This document shows, in pieces, positions 51,401-60,067 of a DNA stretch of 64,000 nucleotides. The notes under the pieces are model-generated. The model saw only the letters and a program-made list of their open reading frames with translations, was not told the origin of the DNA and made no database searches. The stretch is from Paragordius varius. Its lineage: Eukaryota > Nematomorpha. The position numbers and the translations under genes are program-made. The DNA lies in assembly GCA_964247055.1 (NCBI GenBank), contig OZ176053.1:1426001-1490000 (forward strand), written 5' to 3'. Position 1 is the first letter of the stretch; the number at the start of each line of letters is the position of its first letter.

Positions 51401-54400
51401 TCAAATAATGATTATTTTTTACCATTAACTAATGAAGGGGAAGAATATTACGTAGTAGTATATGGTATTACATACTCAATAAATGCCTTTCCTTTCCTTT
51501 TTCTTTCACTCATAGTAAAAAACAACTTCTTATTTAATGGGTGTATGGTAATGCTTGCTCGTGCACCATGGGGTACTTTGTTTCTTTTTTATTTTCACTA
51601 ATATTAATTCCTTTATTACAAATATTAATTCCTTTTTATTACAAATATTTTTTTATTTGATAGCAGTAACCTCGCCATGGGTAGATGGTGCAACGTAAGA
51701 ATAACGCGTAATGCAAACAATATCGGACACAGTCTTTAGCGGGCCAAGTTTAACGCCTGGAAACGAGGTTTCACAATCATACGCATAGTAACGAACAACG
51801 GTCCAAGTCTTACCAAAATCACTCGATTTTTCCACCAACATGGCGGCTGGGCGAAACGTTTTAAAGATCATGATGAGATGCGTGAAATGAAATTCGGCCT
51901 CCATATCCAAGCGAATTGACACTTTTTCTACGCCTACAAGAGTGCAAAAATATTATGCCACATTATATAATTATTCCATTATACCATATTTTGTGCAAAT
52001 AAATTACAGATAGAATTATCTTTAGGGGACAAAAAATTTTGAATCATTCTTATTATATTTTTAGTTATTTTTAATATTTAAAAAATTCTCAATAAAATAT
52101 ATTTTTTAACGCTGAAGACGGGCATACGTTATAGTGTCCGAAACCGTTCGCAAATTTTATTTATTGTATGACACATTTTTAAATAAATTTCCATATTTTT
52201 TTACTATTCACGTGTCGAAAATGAATTATATTCAACAAATTATACATAAGATAATGTGTTTAAATATGTTAAAATATTAACGTTGGTATTGTTAATTAAC
52301 GTTTGGGCCATATCAAACAAAATGTATAGCCACACAGTTTAAAAATAATTTAAAGGACAAGTTTAAACTCTTTCATTGCTTTTTTACCGTACATAAAAAA
52401 TGAAAATAACTTGGATTAATGAAAACGAAAAAAAAATCCAATTAAAATCCCTTACTTTTTACCTGAGAAATAAAAAAATAACTTAGAAATTAAAGAAAAG
52501 CGAATATTGAAAACTGATAAAGAACTAAAAGCCAGTAAAAATCCTATTTACCACTAGCAATAAAATTTCAAACCTACCAATTAAAACGAGATATTTTTTA
52601 GGCATTAATTAAAACTCACAAGACTTTAAGATATACTTAAAGTAAAATTACTAACCATTTTCAGCTTGCCACCAACGTTTATCTGTATCAGTTTTAGCGG
52701 AAGAAATAACATTTTGAATCCGATGACTGTTTGGGCTATAAAGGGGGTGATACGGGTTTTTACTGTCGCAGTAAAAACATTTTTTTTCATCCTCCAAGTG
52801 ACTCACTATACAGTATCTGTGGTATTATAAAAGAAATTAAAAGTACAATGTTTATAATTAGCTGAACTGGTTGGTATAATACTATTAAACCATATTTGCT
52901 GTTAAATCCAATTATAAAATTGGTTGCTTTATTATGAATTTAAACAATGTATATATTTCAAGTTACAATTAGATAAATAAAAGTATATTGAAATTGTTTA
53001 GATTTATAAAGTGAATGTAAAAATTGCAAAAATCTATTATTTAGTAAAAAAAATTATAAAGCGATATATTGTTTGTTAAATTAAAAACTTTAAAACTGAT
53101 ATAAAATATTTTAGCTTAACAACAACAAATACTTTTCATAACTTATTAATATTACAAGCTCAAATTTTTAATTGTAATAATAATTATAATAATAATCGGT
53201 ATTGAAAGGTTTTAAAATTTGAATCAAAGAATAAAAAAAACCTTGAACTATGATCTAAGCCACATGTTGAAGTGGCGGATAATTGATTTTCTCTGCCTAT
53301 GAGAAGATCTCCTGTTGCCGGGTAACAACTACCCTTTCCACATGAACCGTCTTGATTATAAAGTTTACTAAAACAATAAAAAAAGTTAAATTTTTAATAA
53401 AAATTAATATTTGGAACTATTGGAAAAGCATTTATATTTTTAAAATTATTTTGTGAAATGGAATAAAATTCTAACCTTTGTTTTGCATATTTAATGTAGA
53501 GATCTTCTTGTGTAGTAAGGCTTTGACGATTCCCTGGATAATTTGTGACTTGAGCTACATTAAATATTATATTTAAGCGTTCTTTACAATTTCGGTAAAT
53601 GATAGAAAATAACTATATTTTGTATAAATTATTATTTAAACATTTCAATTTTAATATTGTGTTAGAGCAAAATATATTTAAACGGGTAAAACTGTATTGG
53701 CAATTATTATTTAGAAACGTTTTCAACAAAAGAATATTTTCAGCTATGAGTTTACCGTAATGGTTTTGAACCAGAACAGATTTAAAAAATCATATTTTTT
53801 AATAATTTATATTGAATTTGAGATGATTCCATCTTGTCACGCACATTTATTAATAAAATTATAAATTTTAATACAAACGTCCTAAAAATAGTAGGTTGTG
53901 TATTTTGAATGTAACATGATAAAAAGGAAAAGGCTTAGTCCATTAAGTATGCATATAAAATTCAATTTATAATGTTAAAATCCCTATGGACTAATAAAAT
54001 TAACCCTACGATTTTTATGTGTTGTAAAAATTTTACTTGCAATGATAAAAAACATGATAGTAATAAAAGTGAAAAGGGCAATGGTCTATTTTACTCTATT
54101 TCTTTGAAACACAAAACAGCTATAAAAATATAAATTAGATACATTTTGTAAAAGCACATCATGATAATTTTAAATTAAACTAGTAATTAGCATCGATTGA
54201 TTAAAATAATTACATTTTTATTGGGTAATTAAAAGCGCTCCAAATGTCTGTTTATTATATTATAAATCGATTTTCTTAAGGTGTGGTTAGGAAAAATGGC
54301 ATTGTACAAATAGCATATACCTGTAAAATTACTTTGCTATATAATTAATTTTGTCTGATTACCTTTGTCTCATCTATCTGATTATCAGTAAAAATGTTTA

Positions 54401-55407
54401 ATTATTAATATAATTAACAGGTAAAAAGGAGTGTTAGATATACCGTACCGCATAATTAAACAAATATAATTATATATACATTGTTTAAATGGACACAAAC
54501 CCCAAGTGTCTTTGGTGTATATTTACTTATACTAATAAAATATACTTATGAAAAATATTTTTAATATATAGACAGACCACAATTATAACCAACAAAATAG
54601 TTTTTTGATGATGTAACTTGATGTTAAGAAAATTATTTATATATTTGTAATATTCAACACTTGATAAAAATGGAATGGTAAAAATGTGTTTGTTTTTACT
54701 TAGGTTTAAATCTTATTGAGGATATAAAACGTATAAATTTATTAACCAGGTGATACAAAATTACAATGTATAAATATTTACCTAATGTACAATGTTTCAA
54801 AATAATGACAGAACAGTAAGCATTCGAAATCATTTGATTTCAAAATTTTGATAATTTATTTCTATATTTTTTTTTAATTAATAATCTTTTATAAACAAAA
54901 TTGTGGAAGACACCAAGACGCTTAAAAAAGTTGTCATCTAGTTAAAAAGTTTCGAAAAAATGATTATCTCACAAAACATACTAATTACAATTAGAAAAAA
55001 ATAAATTATTCCCACGCTAATCAAAATCGCAAGAATATAGATACAGTTACAGGCATATTAAGATGAAAAGAGAGAGATAATGATGATAAAAATATGGAAA
55101 AAATCCCCCCTTCTTAAGAGTTTCAATCTGATATCATGCTATTTGTAGGAAAAGTTTCAAAATGAATACCAGATGTTAGGGCTATTTGGATCCCGAATAT
55201 GGAATATAATATGAGTAAAAAATTCAGAATTTCTAAAGAATGATTGAGTATGTTTTTTGTTTTTAATCTGATTTTTGATTTTGTGTGATAGTCTGCGGTT
55301 GCCATAATTGCACTTTGAATGTCACGTGGTGTATGAAGGGCAGACGATTCTTCACCTTTTCCGGATTGAAAATCAAAATGGCTATCAGGACTAATAAACA
55401 TTTTCAT
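30189..55407 (-). CDS. LAMB: Laminin subunit beta, complete, 31 exons
   Basis: Thirty-one exons joined with every phase agreeing give about 2179 residues, ending MYRTCNP. The domain order is that of laminin beta: signal peptide, LN, LEa modules, domain IV (LF), LEb modules, coiled coil II, the beta-specific knob ([10 protein letters not shown]), coiled coil I and a C-terminal Cys that pairs with the gamma chain. The beta chain assembles with alpha and gamma into the basement-membrane trimer; LN polymerises the network and the coiled coil joins the chains. The protein is several hundred residues longer than typical because of insertions in domain IV and in one LEb module. Introns hold many MITEs and two tandem arrays built from splice junctions. 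Exon coordinates are given in the domain entries. Confidence 0.95.
31055..31340. mobile_element. TACAGTAAAAATT-family MITE, copy 2
   Basis: Left arm TACAATAAAAATTAAAATTA then TACGGACAAAACTTAAAAA; right arm GTTTTGCCCGTATTCAATTT ending AACTGTA. Lies in laminin intron 29. Confidence 0.65.
32630..32953. mobile_element. ATACCATTTA-family MITE, copy 2
   Basis: Begins ATACCATTTAGAGTTCAAA and ends AAATGGTAT, with repeated TTCAAATTCACCCT modules at both ends facing inward. It lies in laminin intron 28, ending about 28 bp from the exon 28 splice donor. Confidence 0.75.
33333..33360. repeat. TA microsatellite
   Basis: About 28 bases of alternating AT in laminin intron 27. Confidence 0.9.
36997..37250. 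mobile_element. TACAGTAAAAATT-family MITE, copy 3, abutting a splice site
   Basis: Left arm TACAATAATAGTTTAAATTA then TACGGACAAAACGTAAAAAT; right arm ATTTGTCCGTATAATTTTAA ending TATTGTA. On the minus strand exon 22 ends TTTTGA and the intron starts GTACAATAC, so all of the donor after its first G is the element's terminus. Confidence 0.7.
37252..43085 (-). CDS. LAMB: Laminin beta exons 15-22: LEb modules with a 190-residue insertion
   Basis: Exons 42942-43085, 42255-42401, 41733-41832, 40488-40648, 39740-40186, 38966-39373, 38250-38489 and 37252-37443. Repeated motifs include [54 protein letters not shown] and [16 protein letters not shown]. In exons 19-20 one module is interrupted after CVCNALGT by about 190 residues rich in Asn, Gln, Ser, Tyr and Asp, before [11 protein letters not shown] resumes it. 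Exon 22 ends [14 protein letters not shown], where the coiled coil begins. Confidence 0.93.
40630..41515. repeat. Tandem array carrying a copied laminin 3' splice site
   Basis: The sequence TTAGAAACGCGGTTCACAAC recurs with small changes at 40741, 40841, 40941, 41053, 41167, 41279, 41387 and 41492, a period of 100-114 bp. Between the copies are TTGACTTAGCTTGTGTTAAA and AAACTGA. On the minus strand each unit contains TGTAG followed by TTGTGAACC, the same as the real acceptor of exon 18 (TGTAG, then TTGTGCCCC). The array fills most of intron 17. Confidence 0.85.
42515..42724. mobile_element. Palindromic MITE-like hairpin in laminin intron 15
   Basis: Arms of about 90 bp: ATCCTTTATTTTAT...TAAAGAATGGAAAAAA...CTATGGTA and the reverse complement TACCATAG...TTTTTTCCATTCTTTA...AATAAAGGAT. 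The loop is about 40 bp. Confidence 0.75.
43490..45154 (-). CDS. LAMB: Laminin beta exons 12-14: domain IV (LF) with Asn-rich insertions
   Basis: Exons 44867-45154, 44109-44511 and 43490-43777. Conserved core segments are [47 protein letters not shown] and [11 protein letters not shown]. Poorly conserved, polar insertions flank them: after [11 protein letters not shown] (rich in Ser, His, Gln) and at the start of exon 14 ([18 protein letters not shown]). All three exons join in frame. Confidence 0.9.
45440..46790. repeat. Tandem array carrying a copied laminin 5' splice site
   Basis: The motif AGGATCTAACGTTTCAGGG (plus strand) of the exon 11 end recurs at about 46741, 46581, 46421, 46239, 46032, 45856, 45622 and 45450, a spacing of 160-230 bp. 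On the minus strand each copy reads like CCTGAAACGTTAGATCCT followed by GTAAGA, GTGAG or a decayed form. Several copies also keep the preceding codons for EAEDI. The linkers share CCAATATCTTTTGACTTAGA and TAACCAAAAACTTTC. The array occupies most of intron 11. Confidence 0.85.
46743..50043 (-). CDS. LAMB: Laminin beta exons 7-11: LEa modules and entry to domain IV
   Basis: Exons 49923-50043, 49276-49464, 48421-48600, 47853-47962 and 46743-46973. Tandem laminin-EGF modules are seen: [70 protein letters not shown] and [13 protein letters not shown]. Exon 11 ends [14 protein letters not shown]. Its last 50 or so bases with the 5' splice site are the seed of the tandem array at 45440-46790. Confidence 0.93.
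46986..47172. mobile_element. Palindromic MITE-like element (AACAGTTGTTAAAATCCGTAA)
   Basis: The left arm AACAGTTGTTAAAATCCGTA and ATAT is matched by ATATTACGGATTTTAACAAC at 47145-47166. The related segments at 18240 and 49495 extend past it with TTATTAC. It lies in laminin intron 10. Confidence 0.65.
47416..47676. mobile_element. TACAGTAAAAATT-family MITE, copy 4
   Basis: Left arm TACAGTAAAAATTTAAATTA, right arm TTGCGTTTTGACCGTATAAT followed by a decayed end. Lies in laminin intron 10 beside the preceding hairpin. Confidence 0.7.
48062..48316. mobile_element. TACAGTAAAAATT-family MITE, copy 5 (diverged)
   Basis: The right arm CTATAATTTAAATTTTTACT ending GTA is clear; the left arm TACAGTATAAAGAATTATAA is weakly matched. 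Lies in laminin intron 9. Confidence 0.45.
48632..48876. mobile_element. ATACCATTTA-family MITE, copy 3, left end missing
   Basis: Contains ATTCACCCTAAAAATAAATT, GGGCTAATATAACTCATCAT and the right end GAACTCTAAATGGTAT. The outer left end is absent. It starts about 30 bp behind the acceptor of laminin exon 9. Confidence 0.65.
49495..49585. repeat. Fragment of AACAGTTGTTAAAATCCGTAA family
   Basis: TTTCTATTTAATTTTCGATT then ACGGATTTTACAACTGTTATT match the fragment at 18240. Lies in laminin intron 7, just upstream of exon 8. Confidence 0.5.
50412..53554 (-). CDS. LAMB: Laminin beta exons 2-6: LN domain and start of LEa
   Basis: Exons 53476-53554, 53242-53367, 52656-52816, 51671-51933 and 50412-50675. 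Landmarks: [96 protein letters not shown] and [15 protein letters not shown], leading into the first EGF-like cysteines [10 protein letters not shown]. These match the most conserved parts of laminin beta LN domains, so network polymerisation should be retained. Confidence 0.95.
51334..51611. mobile_element. Palindromic MITE-like hairpin in laminin intron 5
   Basis: Left arm GAATATTAGTGAAAATAAAA, AAAGAAACAAAG, CCATGGTGCACGAG and AAGCATTACCAT; the right arm is the reverse complement, with CTCGTGCACCATGG and TTTTATTTTCACTAATATT. Arms are about 70 bp. Confidence 0.75.
55170..55407 (-). CDS. LAMB: Laminin beta exon 1: signal peptide
   Basis: Exon 1 encodes 79 residues from the first Met; a second Met lies at residue 35 (55303-55305). 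The hydrophobic core [20 protein letters not shown] ends at the 5' splice site, and joining to exon 2 gives [10 protein letters not shown], a good signal-peptide cleavage context. From Met35 the signal would have a basic n-region of about 25 residues, which seems more natural than the 79-residue version, so the start is unsettled. Intron 1 (53555-55169) shows no other feature. Confidence 0.65.
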
Positions 55408-58400
55408 TCCGTAAAATTAAGTATGGAATATTTATTTTAAGGTTTGGACAAAAAACCCAGATATCAATGAAGGTTATTAAATGATATCGCGATAAAAAAG
55501 GTTAAGGCTATTTTCGATAATTTTTTTCATAAATATTCACTTTAGGATTCATGAAGCATGTTCTGTAAATTGATGTTATTGAATCTATAAGAATATATAT
55601 GTATGTTATAACTATAATTAAGAAAATATAACTGTTTATGTTAAATATCAAAGTATGGATCAAAGAAACGCATTTGTTATGTACATTTATTGAAAAAAAT
55701 AATTATGTAAAAGGGTTGCTGTTTTTCAAGTGGATAGTTGAAACAAAGTTTATGTAATTTTAAAATTTCACGTATAGAAAAGCAAAAATTATGTTTTCTC
55801 TTGTGGAAAACACATATGGAAATATATTGCAGATGTAAGGCAAAAGAGCAATTAATTTCCTTTTTATCTATTTATAAACAAAATATCCCTGCCCCCATAT
55901 TATGAATGAAAAAGATATGAAGAATTTTAAGGAAGTGCATAATTATAATATTCATGCAATTTATTAATTATAGGATGTCAATTTATTTGTTTTATTTATT
56001 TATATATGTATTATTGGCCTGAAAAATTAAATTATAGTTATTTATAAACAAAAATTACAAATCAATAAATAACCATATTTTTACATTGATTTTAATTTTA
56101 AAAATACCTTGAACTTGAAATTGCCTGAAAAATACACACATGACACCGTTCATATTAATGTGCTTTTATGATCAATTATATATTAAACAGAATTAAACGG
56201 CAGGAAAACGTTTTTTTAAGGTTTGCGCTTAAACATTTCCCAAATCTAGAATAAATTTTTAATAGAATTCCATATTGTTTATAAAAAGAGTTTAAAGTTC
56301 ATAAATCTAAGTGCCGAAGATTTGACTTTAATTGATTATTTTAATCGATTCGGTACACATCCCAGTCAATTGTTTATAAAATTTATGCAGGGTATTTGTA
56401 CTTGGCCAAATTAAAATATATTAAAAATAGAGGTCACTATTTTTTATTTAATCAGTTGGTTTTGTCATTTCACGGGTAAAAGATATATTGATTAATATCA
56501 AATAAAACAATATTTATAATAAATTTTATTAACACTTCGATTCAAATTAGAGTTTTTAATTACCTAGAAATTATATTATGATTTTTTATAAAGTACTGAA
56601 GGAAACCATCCCAATTTAAATTTATGCCTCTATTCTAATAAAAATTATATAAATAGGCCAAAATATGTAAATAAAATTTTGTGGAAAAAAAGCTCCATGT
56701 CAAACTACTTCGACGCTATTTTTATTTACAAATTTGCAAAATATCGTCTTCATTTAATTTTAAGGGTAAAATTAAAGCTATTTTGTTATTTAAATTACAT
56801 CTAACATTGAAATAGAAAAGCGGTTTATTTTGTACACTAGTCGACAAATTTGGACATTTTTGAGCACCACCACTCAAACTTTTAAATTATGACTAATTTC
56901 AGTGTTTTATAACCGAATGTGAAAAAATTTTTGGTCCCGTCAATCAGAATTTTGAAATATTATAGGGTTTTCAATTTTCAAAAACAAGAAAAAATCGAGA
57001 GAAAATTAAATATAACAATAAAATGTTATTATATTATAAACTTAATATCATTTGATAAAGCGTTTTAAACTCTATCTTTTGATAAATATGTGATTTAAAT
57101 ATCAGAGAGAAAAAAATAGTACGGACTTAAACGTCAAAATTTAGTCTTTTTCTTTCAAGTGAATTTTTAATACGTATAAAAAAATACTAAAAAGGCATTG
57201 TATGGTTAAAACCTTCGGCTTTTAGATAGACTATTTTTTTTGTTAGTTTTCGTTCTTTCTTATTAGGCTTTTTTTCTTGAGTTGGTTCTTACAAAAAGTC
57301 CTTTATTTATACCTAGTGGATATACTTTATTTTTTAAAATTATTGGTTGTTTTGTATTTTTAATTTCTGATGGATGTTGTGTAGCCACTTTTAGTAGAAT
57401 TTACTATTATGGGATTGGTTGTAGAATTTATCTAACTTTTTTCTGTGAATTGGGTAATTTGATATGTCAATTTGCCTGGATTTTGCTTGCAAGTCTCTCT
57501 TATCGGGCTTTACGATTACTTATTGTTATCTTTGCCATATCTGGCATAATTGGATCGCTTGGGGATATGCAGAGCTTGTGCAGCCGCCCGGATCTATCAC
57601 ACTATACATAAGTCCCTTTTAGATTTTTAATACTTTGGCTCTTAGCTTGTTTAGTATCTTATTTAATGCCTAGAATTTTGTTATTCATGCATGGAATATT
57701 ACTTGTATCGACTTATTCGTTTGAATATTTAAACATATGTACGAGGAATGATTGTTATTTTTAAATTAAATACAAATTTTAAAATTAAATTTCGGAAAAA
57801 TCCTATTGGTGGCCTCAATTTTCTTTTTTGTTTTGGCCTTTCCATGCCATTAGGTATCAGAAAATGCAAAAATAATGGGGTGGTGCAAAACCTTGTTGAG
57901 CAGTGGTATTATTTTTAAATTTTACCATTGTTCACGTCACGTTGACTAAATTACCTTTCGGTTTTAGCTAAAAATAGGTAATATCAAGTATTTTTTATAT
58001 ACTGTTTATTAATGTTATATAAGTACAAAATTTTGCCATAGTTTCGATTCCTTCCATATTTTTCAAAGAATTTAATTTTAAACAGGCCTGGGGTATTTAA
58101 TTACCCCAATTCGAATCGAAGGATTGAAATGAATGTGTTGTATCCAAGTATTAAATTTGGACTTTATAAGTCAATTTTAGACCCCTCTAATAGCTTTAAA
58201 ATTGAAGCCGGGTTGTTGAGAGAACCTGATAAGATTTTATATTATTATATAACAGATTATATACGGTAGTATTCAAACCACGACCCACGGGCTTCTCGCA
58301 ACCCTGATTTCAAATTGTTATATGCATCTGGGTAAATAATTGTAAATGTATCTGAAAGCCATTTTGCTATATATTATTCACAGCCTTTTAGAAAAGAAAT

Positions 58401-60067
58401 TTATAATATCAAAAATATTTTGAGAAATTTATTTATATGGATATTTTATTCGGGAAAATTTGTTAAAGAGTAATTTATGATTTGAATCAATTCTCTAACA
58501 AACGCTTTAAGATATAATGATTCTTTTTTAAACTTTGATAAGGCCATTTCTATTACCCCAGTTAAAAAAAATCGTGCCTTCAAATTTAATATGAATTGTG
58601 TTTTTCACAAAAACAATAAAATTAGAATCCAAACGCTTTTTGACTCGAAATTCGGAAGAGAAATGTTCAAGCATTATCAAATTAAATCACTGCTAATGTC
58701 ATGATGAAACAGATTCTTTAAGAAAAATCTATAATTACTATAGTGATTTTGATTTTGGCCCGAGGTTTTGAAAGTTATTTAAATTTTGTGCTAACTGCTT
58801 CATATCAAAAAATGGTAAAATTTGCGCTGAATGCTATAAACTACATATAAAAAGCAAAATACTATTTTATAAAATATCAATTTTTAGATGTTGCCTCCGA
58901 TCCCAAAATTTACAGTTCTTCTAAAATGGGCTAATTCTCTTAAAGTAATCACAATGCCGAGATGGCGCGATAAATTTTAACACTCCTTGACCATTTGGAG
59001 TAGTTTTATTTATTAAAGCTTCAAATTTTGAATATCTTAAATAAAAAATTTAAAATGCGATAAAAAAACATTTATAAATACAAGAGATTTATAAAATACT
59101 ATAATATATTTTTTTTTAATTATAGCTATTTGCCAAAATCTGCAAAAATATTTCATGAAACTGCTAATTAGGAAATTTATCATTTTGTTTCATTTTTTAT
59201 AGCTATATTATTTAAAACTTTGTTAAATAATGTTTGATAATTATATTTAGCTAAATCAACTTTTGCAATAAGATAGAATTTCACAAATATGCCCTAAGGC
59301 AAAAAACAATAGATAAAATATACCGTCTATAAAAAGTGCAAATATATTTAAGTGTTATTATATTTACTATAAGCAGTGCAACAAAAAACCATTCATATGA
59401 TCTCATAGGATTCTTATAAGGATTTTAATATTGTAAACGTATTTTATAGGAGGTCGCTAAGATAAGCTTTCTTTGAATAAAGCGGGAAATTACCGATATT
59501 CTGCTATAAAAATCTTCTCATATACTACATAAAAAAATTTAAAAAAATTATATTTTGATTAAATATTTAAATTTGGCATTTTGTTAGATATTTTACTGTA
59601 TTTTGTATGATGAAAATTATATTTATTGTTGAATTAAAAAACTAATTTTAAACAAATTTCTATTGTAAACATTTTTTCGCGGTAATCTCCTTGTTGCGCG
59701 ATTCACTCAAATTTTATTTTTCCGAAAAACAAAATATTTATTGGCTAAAATCTCACCCTTTTTGATATTTTAGAAAAAAAACAGATCTGATTTAAAATCT
59801 TGTAATATTTTTTGTGATCCAACGTTTATATTTAAATGATTTCACCATCACCTATGAACACAAATATATTATAAATTATAATTTTCTTTTAAATTTCCAG
59901 TTCATAAAAATTAATTTTAAGATTTTATAAAAATAAATCTTGGTATAAATATAACTTTTTATGATATACTACATTTTTAGGTTCAAACAATAATAATAGG
60001 TTAGAACGCATTCATATGATTCTATTATAATTAGATGTTTTAGTTTTATATTTGTTAGCAATTCTTT
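55408..60067. other. Divergent intergenic region between laminin beta and PKA RII
   Basis: Both flanking genes are transcribed away from this 4.6-kb AT-rich space, so it should hold both promoters. A hydrophobic frame of 109 codons at 57282-57611 has no support as a gene. Less AT-rich patches near 57400-57600 and 58560-58960 may be remnants of mobile elements, but I cannot name them. I found no exon encoding an RII docking domain. Confidence 0.45.
60045..60067 (+). other. Candidate trans-splice acceptor upstream of PKA RII
   Basis: TTTTATATTTGTTAG ends at 60057-60058, 9 nt before the ATG. It could instead be the acceptor of an upstream coding exon, since the frame stays open through the leader (QFF then Met). 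Confidence 0.4.

Noticed and set aside
57282-57611. Hydrophobic open frame of 109 codons in the laminin-PKA gap
   Set aside because: No recognisable family, no splice partners, no signal of a gene end, and the opposite strand also shows decayed coding-like frames, so it is more likely part of an old element.
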